The translations under genes were made by a program, and so were the position numbers. Of a DNA stretch of 16,203 nucleotides, positions 1 through 8,637 are shown in pieces. The stretch is from CAZYWA01 sp964650975 [NCBI: uncultured bacterium]. GTDB taxonomy: Bacteria > JADJOY01. The DNA lies in NCBI GenBank assembly GCA_964650975.1, contig CAZYWA010000137.1:1-16203 (forward strand), given 5' to 3'. Below the pieces are notes generated by a model. The model was not told the DNA's origin, searched no databases, and saw nothing but the letters and a program-made list of their open reading frames with translations. Numbering within the stretch: position 1 is the stretch's first letter; each line of letters starts with the position of its first letter.

Positions 1-1
1 C

Positions 2-97
2 TTCACCATCGACGAGGCATTCGGCGGCTGGCAGCGGGCGCAGTCCATTCACTTCGCCGACGGAGGTGTCTTCGACCAGATCTTCCAGGCGCGGTGA
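2..97 (+). CDS. sbp: Sulfate/thiosulfate-binding periplasmic protein, C-terminal end only
   Basis: Only the last 31 codons are inside the window; the gene begins upstream. The tail contains [20 protein letters not shown] and ends at TGA 95-97. The run FGGW-x-x-AQ-x-x-HFADGG-x-FDQI is characteristic of the C-terminus of Sbp/CysP solute-binding proteins, which capture sulfate or thiosulfate in the periplasm for the CysTWA importer. The downstream genes cysT, cysW and cysA on the same strand confirm the context. Sbp and CysP cannot be separated from this fragment. An inverted repeat with a T-tract follows within 25 bases of the stop. Confidence 0.88.
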   Translation, partial: FTIDEAFGGWQRAQSIHFADGGVFDQIFQAR

Positions 98-119
98 TGG
101 CGTTCTCTTTCGTGCATCG

Positions 120-208
120 CTGGGGGCCATCCGCCCGACCCTCGAACCTGCTGCGGCGGACGCGCCCTGGGCGTCACCGATACCCCTGGCGGGTGGCCCC
201 CAGTTTTT
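120..208 (+). terminator. Intercistronic hairpin with T-tract between binding protein and cysT
   Basis: Bases 120-135 (CTGGGGGCCATCCGCC) pair with 188-203 (GGCGGGTGGCCCCCAG) over 16 positions, with one G-U wobble. T5 follows at 204-208. The loop is long (136-187, 52 bases). It includes GGCGGA (155-160), which could instead pair with TCCGCC (130-135). A stem ending directly in a T-run is the signature of an intrinsic terminator, but the long loop is unusual. It probably lowers read-through from the binding-protein gene into cysTWA and may protect the upstream mRNA. No good promoter was seen between it and cysT. Confidence 0.6.
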
Positions 209-240
209 CTCCCTGACCGGCGATCTGAATCAGGCCAACC

Positions 241-1098
241 ATGTCGACTCTCGCGACCTCGCGCTCTGGATTCCGCAAATACAGCGTGCTGCCGGGCTTC
301 GGCCCGGCGCTCGGCTTCACGGTCTCCTACCTGAGCCTGATCGTGCTGGTGCCGCTGTTTGCACTGGTGCTGCGGGCGACGACGCTTCACTGGGATTCCT
401 TCTGGGCCACGATTTCGTCGCCACGGGTCGTCGCGTCGCTTCGGCTCACCTTCGGTGCATCGTTTCTCGCCGCGTTGGTGAACGCGGTGTTCGGCTTTCT
501 GGTGGCGTGGGTGCTGGTGCGTTACCCGTTCCCGGGGCGAAAGCTGGTCGACGCGCTGGTCGATCTGCCGTTCGCGCTGCCGACCGCGGTCGCGGGGATC
601 GCGCTCACCGCGATCTACGCGCCCAACGGCTGGATCGGCCGGTGGCTGGCGCCGCACGGCATCAAGGTCGCGTTCACGCCGGCCGGAATCTTCGTGGCGC
701 TCACATTCATCGGTCTGCCGTTCGTCGTGCGCACCGTGCAACCGATCCTCGAGGACCTCGACGCCGAGCTGGAAGAGGCGGCGGCGAGCCTCGGCGCCTC
801 GCGATGGATCACGTTCTGGCGCGTGCTGATGCCGGCGCTCTGGCCCGCGGTACTCACCGGTTTCGTGCTCGCCTTCGCGCGCGCCCTCGGCGAGTACGGC
901 TCGGTGATCTTCATCGCCGGGAACATGCCGATGAAATCCGAGATCATCCCGCTGCTCATCGTCACCAAGCTCGAGCAGTACGACTACGCGGGCGCGGCGT
1001 CGATCGCGGTGCTGATGCTGGTGCTGTCGTTCGTGCTGATGCTCTTGATCAACGTTCTTCAGGCTCGATTGCAGGGACGGCATTTGAAAGGCGCGTGA
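241..1098 (+). CDS. cysT: Sulfate/thiosulfate ABC transporter permease CysT (CysU)
   Basis: A 285-residue inner-membrane permease with about six hydrophobic segments, starting near residue 25. The EAA loop that contacts the ATPase is clear near residues 178-200 ([21 protein letters not shown]), followed by [14 protein letters not shown], a typical CysT sequence. It forms the translocation channel with CysW, receives sulfate or thiosulfate from Sbp/CysP and is powered by CysA. The length matches the family. The ATG at 241 has only a weak upstream ribosome site (CAGG about 8 bases away), so the start is the least certain of this operon. It lies 59 bases before cysW. Confidence 0.95.
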   Translation: MSTLATSRSGFRKYSVLPGFGPALGFTVSYLSLIVLVPLFALVLRATTLHWDSFWATISSPRVVASLRLTFGASFLAALVNAVFGFLVAWVLVRYPFPGRKLVDALVDLPFALPTAVAGIALTAIYAPNGWIGRWLAPHGIKVAFTPAGIFVALTFIGLPFVVRTVQPILEDLDAELEEAAASLGASRWITFWRVLMPALWPAVLTGFVLAFARALGEYGSVIFIAGNMPMKSEIIPLLIVTKLEQYDYAGAASIAVLMLVLSFVLMLLINVLQARLQGRHLKGA

Positions 1099-1157
1099 CG
1101 CGGGGAATCGCCCGCGGCCGCACCGGTCCCGACGGCACACGCTGAGGAGACCCGACG

Positions 1158-2054
1158 ATGCACACATCCCAATCGACCGCCGCGCCGCCCGACCCGCGCC
1201 GCGCCGTGATCAGCGAGCCGCGCCTGGTGCGCTGGCTGCTGGTCGGCACCGCGCTCGCGTTCCTGACGCTCTTCCTGGTGCTGCCGCTCGCGACCGTGTT
1301 CGTCGAGGCGCTCGCCAAGGGCTTCGCGACCTACTTCGGCGCGATGGCGAAGCACGACGCCCTCGCCGCGATCCGTCTCACGCTCCTGACCGCGGCGATC
1401 GCGGTGCCGCTCAACCTGGTGTTCGGCATCGCCGCGGCGTGGGCGATCGCCAAGTTCGATTTCCGCGGCCGCAACCTGCTGATCACCATGATCGACCTGC
1501 CGTTCTCGGTTTCGCCCGTGATTTCCGGCCTGATCTTCGTGCTGCTTTTCGGCTTGCAGGGCTGGCTCGGTCCGTGGCTCGACGAGCACGACATTCACAT
1601 CATCTTCGCGGTGCCTGGGATCGTTCTCGCGACGGTCTTCATCACGTTCCCGTTCGTGGCGCGCGAGCTGATCCCGCTCATGCAGGCGCAGGGCACCGAA
1701 GAGGAGGAAGCCGCGGTGGTGCTGGGCGCGGGCTTCTGGCGAACGCTGTGGCGCATAACCCTACCCAACGCCAAGTGGGGCCTGATCTACGGCGTGATCC
1801 TGTGTAACGCGCGAGCGATGGGTGAGTTCGGCGCGGTGTCGGTGGTTTCGGGCCACGTGCGCGGGCTCACCAACACCATGCCGCTGCACGTCGAGATTCT
1901 CTACAACGAGTACGACTTCGTCGGTGCGTTCGCGATCGCGTCGCTGCTGGCGCTCCTGGCCCTGGTGACGCTCGCGGCCAAGAGCCTGGTGGAGTGGCGC
2001 GTGGGCGCCGCGGTGCGCGAAGCCACGTCCGAAGAAGAGATGGAGCTGTCATGA
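1158..2054 (+). CDS. cysW: Sulfate/thiosulfate ABC transporter permease CysW
   Basis: The second permease, 298 residues. Membrane segments begin near residue 25, and the EAA loop lies near residues 181-205 ([22 protein letters not shown]). It is followed by [19 protein letters not shown] and the family-typical [18 protein letters not shown]. It pairs with CysT in the inner membrane. The ribosome site GAGGAG (1144-1149) sits 8 bases before the ATG. The stop overlaps the start of cysA in an ATGA junction (2051-2054), so the two are translationally coupled. The acidic tail ends EEEMELS. Confidence 0.96.
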   Translation: MHTSQSTAAPPDPRRAVISEPRLVRWLLVGTALAFLTLFLVLPLATVFVEALAKGFATYFGAMAKHDALAAIRLTLLTAAIAVPLNLVFGIAAAWAIAKFDFRGRNLLITMIDLPFSVSPVISGLIFVLLFGLQGWLGPWLDEHDIHIIFAVPGIVLATVFITFPFVARELIPLMQAQGTEEEEAAVVLGAGFWRTLWRITLPNAKWGLIYGVILCNARAMGEFGAVSVVSGHVRGLTNTMPLHVEILYNEYDFVGAFAIASLLALLALVTLAAKSLVEWRVGAAVREATSEEEMELS

Positions 2055-3172
2055 GCATCGAGGTGCGGGGCATCCGCAAGAATTTCGGCAAATTTCGTGC
2101 GCTCGACGACGTCGATCTGCACGTCGACACCGGCGAGCTCCTGGCGCTGCTCGGGCCCTCGGGCTCGGGCAAGACCACGCTGCTGCGCATCATCGCCGGG
2201 CTCGAGGTGGCCGACGCCGGCTCGGTCCTGTTCCACGGCGAGGACGTGGTCGATCGCCACGTCCGCGAGCGCCAGGTGGGGTTCGTTTTCCAGCACTACG
2301 CGCTCTTCCGTCACATGACGGTGTTCGAGAACGTCGCCTTCGGGTTGCGGGTGCGAAGGGGCAAGTCCAAGCCGCTCGAGGGCTACATCCGCGCGCGCGT
2401 CCAGGAGCTGCTCGAGCTGGTGCAGCTCGGCTGGCTGGCGAACCGCTATCCGTCGCAGCTCTCCGGCGGGCAGCGTCAGCGCGTGGCACTCGCTCGCGCG
2501 CTCGCGGTCGAGCCGCGCGTGTTGCTCCTCGACGAGCCGTTCGGCGCACTCGACGCCAAGGTCCGGAAGGAGCTGCGCCGCTGGCTGCGCCGTCTTCAGG
2601 CCGATCTCAAGATCACCACCGTGTTCGTCACGCACGATCAGGAGGAGGCTCTCGAAGTCGCCGACCGGGTCGTGGTGATGAACGAAGGCCACATCGAACA
2701 GATCGGCGCTCCCGACGACGTCTACGATCACCCGGCGAGCCGCTTCGTCTACAACTTCCTGGGCGACGTGAACCTCTTCCACGGCCGCGTGCACCAGGGA
2801 AAGGCGCAGCTGGGCGAGCTGCACGTCGAGGTGCCCGAGCATCACGAGACCCTCGATGCGGCGGCGGTGGCGTACGTGCGCCCGCACGACGTCGAGGTCG
2901 AGCGCAACCGGAACGGCCACCCGGCCATCGAGGCGAAGGTGCGCTTCGTAAAAGCGCTCGGTCCGCGGGTGCGGCTGGCGCTCGAACGCGTCGACCTGGG
3001 CACCGAGATCGAGGCCGAGCTGAGCCGCGAACGCTACGCGCAGCTCGAGCTCCGCGAGGGCGAGACCGTGTACGTGAGCTTGCGAAAGCTTCGGGTGTTC
3101 GTCGAGGACGAGGCCGCACGCCCGGCATCGGCCGACCCGGCGCCGGCGATCTCCCCTCGGTCGGGGCGCTGA
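2051..3172 (+). CDS. cysA: Sulfate/thiosulfate import ATP-binding protein CysA
   Basis: A 373-residue cytoplasmic ATPase that drives the CysTW channel. Visible motifs are Walker [10 protein letters not shown] (about 35-43), Q-loop glutamine 81, signature LSGGQRQR (137-144), Walker B LLLDEP (158-163) with D-loop GALD, and the switch histidine in VTHDQEEA (195). The C-terminal third (about 245-373) has the length and position of the TOBE-type extension of CysA proteins. The ATG at 2051 is preferred over upstream in-frame starts: it has GGAG 5 bases upstream, forms the ATGA overlap with cysW, and opens with the normal ABC N-terminus ([20 protein letters not shown]). All catalytic residues look intact. 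Confidence 0.97.
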   Translation: MSIEVRGIRKNFGKFRALDDVDLHVDTGELLALLGPSGSGKTTLLRIIAGLEVADAGSVLFHGEDVVDRHVRERQVGFVFQHYALFRHMTVFENVAFGLRVRRGKSKPLEGYIRARVQELLELVQLGWLANRYPSQLSGGQRQRVALARALAVEPRVLLLDEPFGALDAKVRKELRRWLRRLQADLKITTVFVTHDQEEALEVADRVVVMNEGHIEQIGAPDDVYDHPASRFVYNFLGDVNLFHGRVHQGKAQLGELHVEVPEHHETLDAAAVAYVRPHDVEVERNRNGHPAIEAKVRFVKALGPRVRLALERVDLGTEIEAELSRERYAQLELREGETVYVSLRKLRVFVEDEAARPASADPAPAISPRSGR

Positions 3173-3239
3173 CCCGTGCGTCCGCGCTCGAGGAGCGCGC
3201 ATCCTCGCCGGTGGAAAGCGGCTCGATGAGGATCGGGCC

Positions 3240-5192
3240 ATGTCGGGCGCATCTCCTCCGTCCTCGCGTCGCGGTACCTCCTCGGAGACCGCTCCGCCCC
3301 GGCGCGCGCGGCGTCCCATCATCGAAGAGGTCGACGCGGCGCCGAGCCGCATCGTCACACGGACGCGCCAAGCGCTCGGCCCCGCTCCGTCGCGCGCCCA
3401 GGCGCGCCAGGGTCTCGAGCGTCTCGATCGCGACGGCTACGCCGGAGCCTTCCTGCTCGAAGGAGTCGGGAGCGCGCGTGGCATCGGCCTGGGGCATGCG
3501 GTGGTGCTGGCACGCGACCTCGACCTGGAGCCGCTCGTCGAGGATCTGGTGTGGGATCCCGAGACCGAGATCGGGCGCATCCGTGCCGCGTCGCGCGAGG
3601 AAGCCGCAGAGCTGCGCCGCCTCTCCGAGCGCCTCGAACCGAGCCTCGCCGCTTCGGAGCGGGGAGTCCTCGAAGCGCACGCGATGCTCCTCGAGAGCCA
3701 GAGCTTCACGCGGGCGATCGAGGAACGGATCGCGCACGGAAGCTGGGCCGCGGGTGCGGTTCGCGCGGCGACGTCCGAGTACGAGGGCCGCTTCGAGCAG
3801 ATGCAGGACGAGTACCTGCGCGCGCGCGCGGCGGACGTCCGCGAGCTCGGCCGGCGCTTGGTCGAGCGTTTGAGGCCGGCGGGCCGAACGGTGCACAGGT
3901 ACCCGGAGCGCGCGGTGCTGGTGGCGACCGAGATCGGCATCGCGGACCTCCTGGAAGCGCCGCTCGACCGGCTCGCGGGATTGGTGTCGGTGCGCGGCAC
4001 CAGTGCGTCGCACGTGGCGTCGCTGGCGCGCGCACTCGCGATTCCCGCGGTCTTCGGCGTGCCGCCCGTGGCGCTCGACCATCTCGACGGACGCGAGGTG
4101 ATCGTCGACGGCGACGCGGGGCGGATCTGCGTTCACCCCGACGACTCGCTTCGCGATCGCTACCGCGTGCTCGTCGAGGAACGGGCACGCGTCGACCGCG
4201 AGCTCACCGCCCTCGTGGGGCTCCCCACCGAGACTCGCGACGGGCGGCGCCTGCGGCTCTTCGCCAACTCGGCACCGCTCACCGATCTCACCGCGGCGCT
4301 GGCGGCCGGCGCGGAGGGGATGGGGCTCTACCGGAGCGAGCTCCACTTCATGCTGCGCGACCGGTTTCCCACCGAGGACGAGCAGCACGCCACCTACCTG
4401 CAGGTGCTGTCGTCGATGGCTCCGCGGCCGGTGGTGCTGCGCACCCTCGACGTGGGGGGCGACAAGTTCTTGCCGTATTTCCCCATCGAGGAGCCGAATC
4501 CGTTCCTCGGCTGGCGCGGCATCCGCATCACCCTCGACCAGCCCGACATCTTCAAGACCCAGCTGCGCGCGATGCTGCGGGCGGGCGCTCGCTCGCCGAA
4601 TCTCTCGATCCTGTTCCCCATGATCTCCGGAGTGGACGAGCTGGAGCAGGCGCTCGAGCTGCTCCGGCAAGCCCGCGACGAGCTTCGCGAGGACCACTTG
4701 CCGGAAACGCTCCCGCCGGTCGGCGTGATGGTGGAGGTGCCGTCGGCGGTGCACGAGATCGAAAAGCTGGCGAGCCGGGTCGATTTCGTCTCGATCGGAA
4801 CCAACGACTTGACTCAGTACCTGCTCGCCGTCGACCGCAACAATGCACGCGTCGCGCGCCTCTACGATCCGCTCCATCCCGCGGTGCTGGCGGCGATCGC
4901 GCGCGTGGTCGAGGGCGCTCATGCGGTCGGAAAGCCGGTCACGGTGTGCGGCGAGATGGCCGCGGACCCGCTCGCCGCCGTGCCGCTGGTGGGCATGGGT
5001 CTCGACGCGCTGAGCGTCAACCCGGGCAGCCTGCTCCGCATCAAGTGGGTGGTGCGCACCATCGACTTCGGGGAAGCGGCCGCACTCGCGCGTGAGCTCC
5101 CCCGGGAGCCCAGCGCCGCGCGCGTGCGCGAGCGGTTGACCTCTTATCTCCGCGATTGCGGCTTGGCGGCGCTGGTGCCGACCCGAGCCTGA
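3240..5192 (+). CDS. ptsI: Phosphoenolpyruvate-protein phosphotransferase (enzyme I type)
   Basis: A 650-residue EI-family protein, which autophosphorylates from PEP and passes the phosphate to an HPr-type carrier. In order: an Arg/Ser-rich, probably disordered N-terminus (1-65); the EI N-terminal helical region (about 75-215); the phosphohistidine segment GTSASHVASLARAL (His258); and a PEP-binding TIM barrel with LYRSELHFM (about 363-371), VGGDKFLP, VEVPSA (Glu499), GTNDLTQYLLAVDR (Asn522, Asp523, Arg533) and CGEMA (Cys570, acid/base). The active site appears complete. It is about 75 residues longer than ordinary EI and lacks the N-terminal GAF of PtsP. GAGGA lies 7 bases before the ATG, 67 bases after cysA. 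No HPr or EII gene is nearby, so its partner is unknown. A link to sulfate uptake is inferred from position only. Confidence 0.92.
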   Translation: MSGASPPSSRRGTSSETAPPRRARRPIIEEVDAAPSRIVTRTRQALGPAPSRAQARQGLERLDRDGYAGAFLLEGVGSARGIGLGHAVVLARDLDLEPLVEDLVWDPETEIGRIRAASREEAAELRRLSERLEPSLAASERGVLEAHAMLLESQSFTRAIEERIAHGSWAAGAVRAATSEYEGRFEQMQDEYLRARAADVRELGRRLVERLRPAGRTVHRYPERAVLVATEIGIADLLEAPLDRLAGLVSVRGTSASHVASLARALAIPAVFGVPPVALDHLDGREVIVDGDAGRICVHPDDSLRDRYRVLVEERARVDRELTALVGLPTETRDGRRLRLFANSAPLTDLTAALAAGAEGMGLYRSELHFMLRDRFPTEDEQHATYLQVLSSMAPRPVVLRTLDVGGDKFLPYFPIEEPNPFLGWRGIRITLDQPDIFKTQLRAMLRAGARSPNLSILFPMISGVDELEQALELLRQARDELREDHLPETLPPVGVMVEVPSAVHEIEKLASRVDFVSIGTNDLTQYLLAVDRNNARVARLYDPLHPAVLAAIARVVEGAHAVGKPVTVCGEMAADPLAAVPLVGMGLDALSVNPGSLLRIKWVVRTIDFGEAAALARELPREPSAARVRERLTSYLRDCGLAALVPTRA

Positions 5193-5301
5193 GCGATCCG
5201 CTCGAAACCCGATTCCACGTTCGTCATCCAGGAACTCTCTCTTGATCGGTCACCGACGAAGCGCGACTCGATACACGAGAACACAGCGCGGCGACCCCGG
5301 A

Positions 5302-5326
5302 GCGGCACGGCGACTCGCCGTGCCGC
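5302..5326 (+). terminator. Strong hairpin in the EI / FAD-protein gap
   Basis: GCGGCACGGC (5302-5311) pairs perfectly with GCCGTGCCGC (5317-5326) around a 5-base loop, giving a 10-bp GC-rich stem. The downstream bases (AGGCCTCTTTCGGG) give only a weak T-rich stretch. It could terminate the cys-EI transcript, 110 bases after its stop, or be the first stem of a leader for the gene at 5426. The gap 5193-5425 holds no credible reading frame. A second small hairpin (GTCCGC 5393-5398 with GCGGAC 5404-5409) lies just before the next ribosome site. Confidence 0.5.
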
Positions 5327-5425
5327 AGGCCTCTTTCGGGTGGGACGCCGCGCACGACCGAACCGTCGAATCCGACGCGTGTCCCTCCCCATGTCCGCCC
5401 CGAGCGGACCTTCTGGGAGGATCGC

Positions 5426-6913
5426 ATGCGTACCCTCAGCCACTCCCGGGCGAGCGCTAGTGCGCCGTCCGCTTCGATCGATCGCGACGACGGCGATCGA
5501 TCCGACGCCGGCAACGCGAGCCGCTTCGGGACTCTGGCCAGCCCGCGACCGCGCAGCGTCGCGATCGTCGGCGGCGGTCTCAGCGGAACCGTGGTGGCGC
5601 TCACGATTCTCGAGACCTGCCCGGACGTCGCACGGGTCCACCTGATCGAGAGGACCGTCGGCAACGAAGGTCGCGGGCTCGCGTACGCGCGGCGCTTCGT
5701 CCACCAGCCGCTCAACGTGGTCGCCGCCAGGATGAGCCTCAGGCTCGACCGCCCCGACGATTTCGTTCGCTGGCTCAGGCTTCACTTCGGCCGGCGCTTC
5801 TCGCCCGACGATTTCGTGTCGAGAAAGCTCTTCGGAGACTACGCGACCGACGCGCTCGCCGAATGCTCGGACGGACCGGGGCGTGGCCGGCTCTCGGTGG
5901 TTCACGACGAAGCGCTCGCGATCTTGCCCGGGCACGACGCGCGCTACCGGATCGAGCTCCGCTCGGGCGCCACGCTCGACGCGGATTGGGTGGTGCTGGC
6001 ACTCGGGAACTCGCCGCCCAGCGATCTCGACATTCCCAACCGCGCATTTCTCGCCTCGCCGTTTTACGCATCGAATCCGTGGGACGACTCCGCGACCGCC
6101 GATCTCGAGCCCAACGACCCGGTGGCGTTCGTGGGCGCGGGGCTCACCATGATCGACCTGGCGATCGCGCTCGAGCTGCGCGGCCACCGGGGAGTCATCC
6201 ACGCGATCTCGCGGCACGGCCTGCTGCCGCAGGTGCATCGCGCGACGCCGCCGCGCGCGATGGCGGCGCCCTCCGGAACGCGCGAGCTGCGCGCGCTCGA
6301 GCTCTACCGCTGGGTCCGGCGCGAGGTCGACGCGGCGCGGCTCGAGGGCGGGAGCTGGCGCAGCGTGATCGACGGGCTGCGCGAGCTCACGCCCGAGCTC
6401 TGGAGCCGCATGCCGGTCGTCGAGAGGCGGCGTTTCGTGCGTCACATGCGCCCTTACTGGGAAGTGCATCGACACCGGATGCCGCCGGAGTCGGCGAGTC
6501 TCATCGCCGACCTGCGTTTCTCGGGGCGGCTCAGGCTCATAGCCGGACGGGTTCTCGACGTCGAGGTCGAATCGGGCTTGGCGCGCGTCGACTTTCGTCG
6601 CCGGGGCCGTAGCACGGTCGAGTGCGTCCAGGTGAGGAAGGTTGTGAACTGCACGGGCCCCGAGTGCGGATCTCGGCGGCTCGACGGCCCGCTGATGGCG
6701 CAGCTCCTCGGGAAGGGCTGGCTCGCGCCCGATGAGCTCCTGCTCGGAATCCGCACCGATCCCGATGGCACGGTGATCAACGCGAACGGCGCTCGGATCC
6801 CCGGGCTGGTCGCCATCGGCGCCTTGCGCAAAGGGACTCTCTGGGAGTCGACCGCCCTGGCCGAGATCCGCAAGCAGGCTGAGGCGCTGGTGCTTCAGAT
6901 CGCGGAGGCGTGA
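5426..6913 (+). CDS. FAD/NAD(P)-binding oxidoreductase-like protein, YdhS/COG4529 type
   Basis: A 495-residue protein. A short Ser/Arg-rich lead (1-42) is followed by a dinucleotide-binding fold RSVAIVGGGLSGTVVAL (Gly-rich loop 49-54), then ERTVGNEGRGLAYA and HQPLNVVAARMSL, both typical of the FAD/NAD(P)-binding group that includes E. coli YdhS. A second nucleotide loop PVAFVGAGLTMIDLAIAL (232-249) and a C-terminal VVNCTGPE ... GLVAIGALRKGTLWEST complete the fold. The substrate and reaction are unknown for most of this family. GGAGG lies 5 bases before the ATG, supporting this start. The stop is 5 bases from the end of the convergent kinase-like gene, so there is no room for a terminator between them. 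Confidence 0.85.
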   Translation: MRTLSHSRASASAPSASIDRDDGDRSDAGNASRFGTLASPRPRSVAIVGGGLSGTVVALTILETCPDVARVHLIERTVGNEGRGLAYARRFVHQPLNVVAARMSLRLDRPDDFVRWLRLHFGRRFSPDDFVSRKLFGDYATDALAECSDGPGRGRLSVVHDEALAILPGHDARYRIELRSGATLDADWVVLALGNSPPSDLDIPNRAFLASPFYASNPWDDSATADLEPNDPVAFVGAGLTMIDLAIALELRGHRGVIHAISRHGLLPQVHRATPPRAMAAPSGTRELRALELYRWVRREVDAARLEGGSWRSVIDGLRELTPELWSRMPVVERRRFVRHMRPYWEVHRHRMPPESASLIADLRFSGRLRLIAGRVLDVEVESGLARVDFRRRGRSTVECVQVRKVVNCTGPECGSRRLDGPLMAQLLGKGWLAPDELLLGIRTDPDGTVINANGARIPGLVAIGALRKGTLWESTALAEIRKQAEALVLQIAEA

Positions 6914-6918
6914 TGGGG

Positions 6919-7821
6919 TCACGCGAGATAACCGTCCGCGAGCCCGAGCGGGATCGACGTGACCGGTGCCGCCGACTGCAGCGCCGCGAGCTCCCGCTTC
7001 CGGCGCCCCGTCCGTCGTCGGATCGATGCCTGACTCAGGATCCGCACCCAGCGGACCATCGCGTCGCGGCCGATCGGCGGCGCGCCGGCTTCGGTGTAGG
7101 CGAGGAGGAATCGGAGCCGCTCGCCGTTGCTCGCCGACCGGGGATGGTCTCGCTCGATCTCGGCGAGGCCGCGATCGAAGCGCGCGAGATCGCGAATGCG
7201 GCGCGGCCAGCCGACCCGTTCGGACCAGTGCGCGCGCTCCAGGTCGACCAGCACGGGCCGGCGCTCGACGCCGAAGAGCACCTGTCCGGGAGGGAAGTCG
7301 TCGATCGTGAGGCCGCGGTCGTGAGCGATCCGCATCAGCCAGGCGGCCGACTCGAGGGCCGCGATCCGTTGCGTCGCGGACGTGCGTGACGAACCGAGGA
7401 CGGAGGTGAGGTCGCGCGCGCCCGCGAGGAACGGGTAGGCGATGACCTCACGCCGGTCACCGCTCCACGCGGGGCGCGCGCGGCCCACCGGCAGCACGGT
7501 GGGGATGCCGGCGCGGCGCGCGCGAAACGCGTTCGTCCACTCGCGTTCCGCTCGCCCGCGTCGCTCGTGGGAGAAGAGCGCTTTCCGCAGCGAGCGAGGC
7601 CGGTAGATCTTGACCAGGAAGGCGCCGCGCTCCGGCAGCCGGACCTCGAAGCGACACCGGCTGCGGCCCAGATGGCGTGCGCTGGTGAGCGGCAACGCGG
7701 CGAGATCCTCGGGTGTCCAGGCTCGGCTCACGTCGACGAGCTCCACGTCGTCCACGGTGCACGTCCACCGGAGCCGGCCCGCTCGCGGATCTCGAGGGGT
7801 CTTCCGGCCGCGTCCCAGCAC
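6919..7821 (-). CDS. Lipopolysaccharide-kinase-like protein (InaA/WaaP/KdkA family)
   Basis: About 300 residues with a protein-kinase-like fold. Visible landmarks are AFLVKIYRPRSLRKAL (ATP-binding Lys71), EREW (about 92-95), and AHDRGLTIDDFPPGQVLF (about 166-183) in the position of the WaaP motif G-[IV]-x-H-R-D. The metal-binding aspartate is in LVDLERA (Asp193), as in WaaP DLHR. The HRD triad reads IDD, keeping only the aspartate, so activity is plausible but not assured. The family phosphorylates heptose or Kdo of the LPS core. The GTG start at 7821 is uncertain: an ATG at 7844 overlaps the upstream methyltransferase stop (ATGA) but is in another frame and stops early. It is downstream of, and probably cotranscribed with, the methyltransferase. 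Confidence 0.72.
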   Translation of the reverse strand: MLGRGRKTPRDPRAGRLRWTCTVDDVELVDVSRAWTPEDLAALPLTSARHLGRSRCRFEVRLPERGAFLVKIYRPRSLRKALFSHERRGRAEREWTNAFRARRAGIPTVLPVGRARPAWSGDRREVIAYPFLAGARDLTSVLGSSRTSATQRIAALESAAWLMRIAHDRGLTIDDFPPGQVLFGVERRPVLVDLERAHWSERVGWPRRIRDLARFDRGLAEIERDHPRSASNGERLRFLLAYTEAGAPPIGRDAMVRWVRILSQASIRRRTGRRKRELAALQSAAPVTSIPLGLADGYLA

Positions 7822-7840
7822 GGCGGCGCGGCGGTCCTCT

Positions 7841-8488
7841 TCATCGCGGCTCCGTCGGCCGTGGCTCCGCCAGCACCATGAGCCGCTCCGACCAGAAGCG
7901 GGTGACCGGGAAGATCTCGACGACGCGCAAGCCGGCCAGGCCGACCTCGGTCTCGATCTCGCCCCGGGTCAGCCGGTTCCGCGCTCGGCTCGGGCTTCCG
8001 CGGAGGCGCGCGCCGGCGGTCCGCAGGAGGTTCTTGAAGGAATGGCGATGGTAGTAGTTCACCACCGCGAAGCGCCGTGCCACCCGGGCCAGCTCCCGCA
8101 GCACGGCCACGCGCTCGGGGTGGGACAGGTGGTGCATGAGCCGCACGCACACGGCGCCCGCGACGCTCGCGGTCCGCACCGGCAGGCAACCGGCGTCGGC
8201 GCGCACCAGGCCCAGGCCATCCAGGTCGCGAGGGGAGCGCTCGATCATGGCCCGTGAGGTGTCGGCTCCCACCGGGCGGAACCCGGCGCCCGCCAGCGTG
8301 CCCAGGAACCGGCCGGTGCCGCACGGCACGTCGAGAACGACGCCTCCCGAGCCCGGTGCTCGTGCCAGCGCACGGACCAGCGCCGCGCGCTCCCGTCGAT
8401 CGAGCGTGCTGCCGCGCAGGCCACGAAAGCGGCGCCGCTCGTAGTCGCGCGCCACTTCCTCGCGTGCGTATTTCTCTCGAGCGTTCAC
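7841..8488 (-). CDS. Class I SAM-dependent methyltransferase
   Basis: A 215-residue protein. Motif I, GVVLDVPCGTGRFLGTLA, binds SAM; GADTSRAMIERS follows as motif II, then VRADAGCLPV and VCVRLMHHLSH near motifs III-IV. The C-terminus NYYHRHSFKNLLR ... RFWSERLMVLAEP resembles small uncharacterised methyltransferases found beside InaA-type kinases. The substrate is unknown; with the kinase downstream, an envelope glycolipid is one guess. GTG 8488 is chosen because GAGAGG lies upstream, the protein then begins VNAREKYAREEVARDYE as is usual, and an extension to 8785 would run through the promoter and the start of the divergent FadL gene. Confidence 0.85.
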   Translation of the reverse strand: MNAREKYAREEVARDYERRRFRGLRGSTLDRRERAALVRALARAPGSGGVVLDVPCGTGRFLGTLAGAGFRPVGADTSRAMIERSPRDLDGLGLVRADAGCLPVRTASVAGAVCVRLMHHLSHPERVAVLRELARVARRFAVVNYYHRHSFKNLLRTAGARLRGSPSRARNRLTRGEIETEVGLAGLRVVEIFPVTRFWSERLMVLAEPRPTEPR

Positions 8489-8527
8489 TCGGCTGGGCCC
8501 CTCTCGGTTGAAGTCTTGTTGCAGAGA

Positions 8528-8556
8528 TTTATGTCCTGTATAACGGACAGCGTCAA
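8528..8556 (-). promoter_or_regulatory. Promoter of the methyltransferase-kinase pair, with operator in its spacer
   Basis: Reading the minus strand, a -35 TTGACG (8556-8551, five of six consensus) is followed after exactly 17 bases by a -10 CATAAA (8533-8528, four of six). The expected start of transcription is about 30 bases before the GTG at 8488. On the plus strand, TTGTTG (8516-8521) and TATAAC (8539-8544), also 17 apart, could drive the FadL gene. An 18-base palindrome fills the region between the boxes, the usual place for a repressor site. Confidence 0.5.
8532..8549. promoter_or_regulatory. Palindromic operator, site 1
   Basis: TGTCCTGTATAACGGACA is an 18-base inverted repeat. Its right half matches the ideal palindrome TGTCCGTTATAACGGACA exactly; its left half differs at two positions. 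It shares a 10-base core (GTCCGTTATA on the minus strand) and the outer GACA with site 2 at 13395-13412, 14 of 18 positions in all. It lies between divergent genes and overlaps the predicted promoter boxes of both. Confidence 0.6.
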
Positions 8557-8637
8557 GCGACGGGACGCGACCAGCGACCGGCATCCGTTCATGGACTCCT
8601 GACGACACCCGCATCCCCGGGCTGACCGGACCACCGG

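Noticed and set aside
120-208. tRNA-like or small structured RNA gene
   Set aside because: The 16-bp outer stem and internal stems recall a cloverleaf, but there is no T-loop sequence, no anticodon arm and no CCA, and the T5 after the stem fits a terminator better.
2628-4922. Very long minus-strand open frame (764 codons) opposite cysA and the EI gene
   Set aside because: It is rich in Arg, Ala, Pro and His, matches no family, and lies opposite two well-recognised genes; it is a high-GC shadow. The same applies to other long frames such as 1901-3358, 5144-6922 and 8589-10172 on the minus strand.
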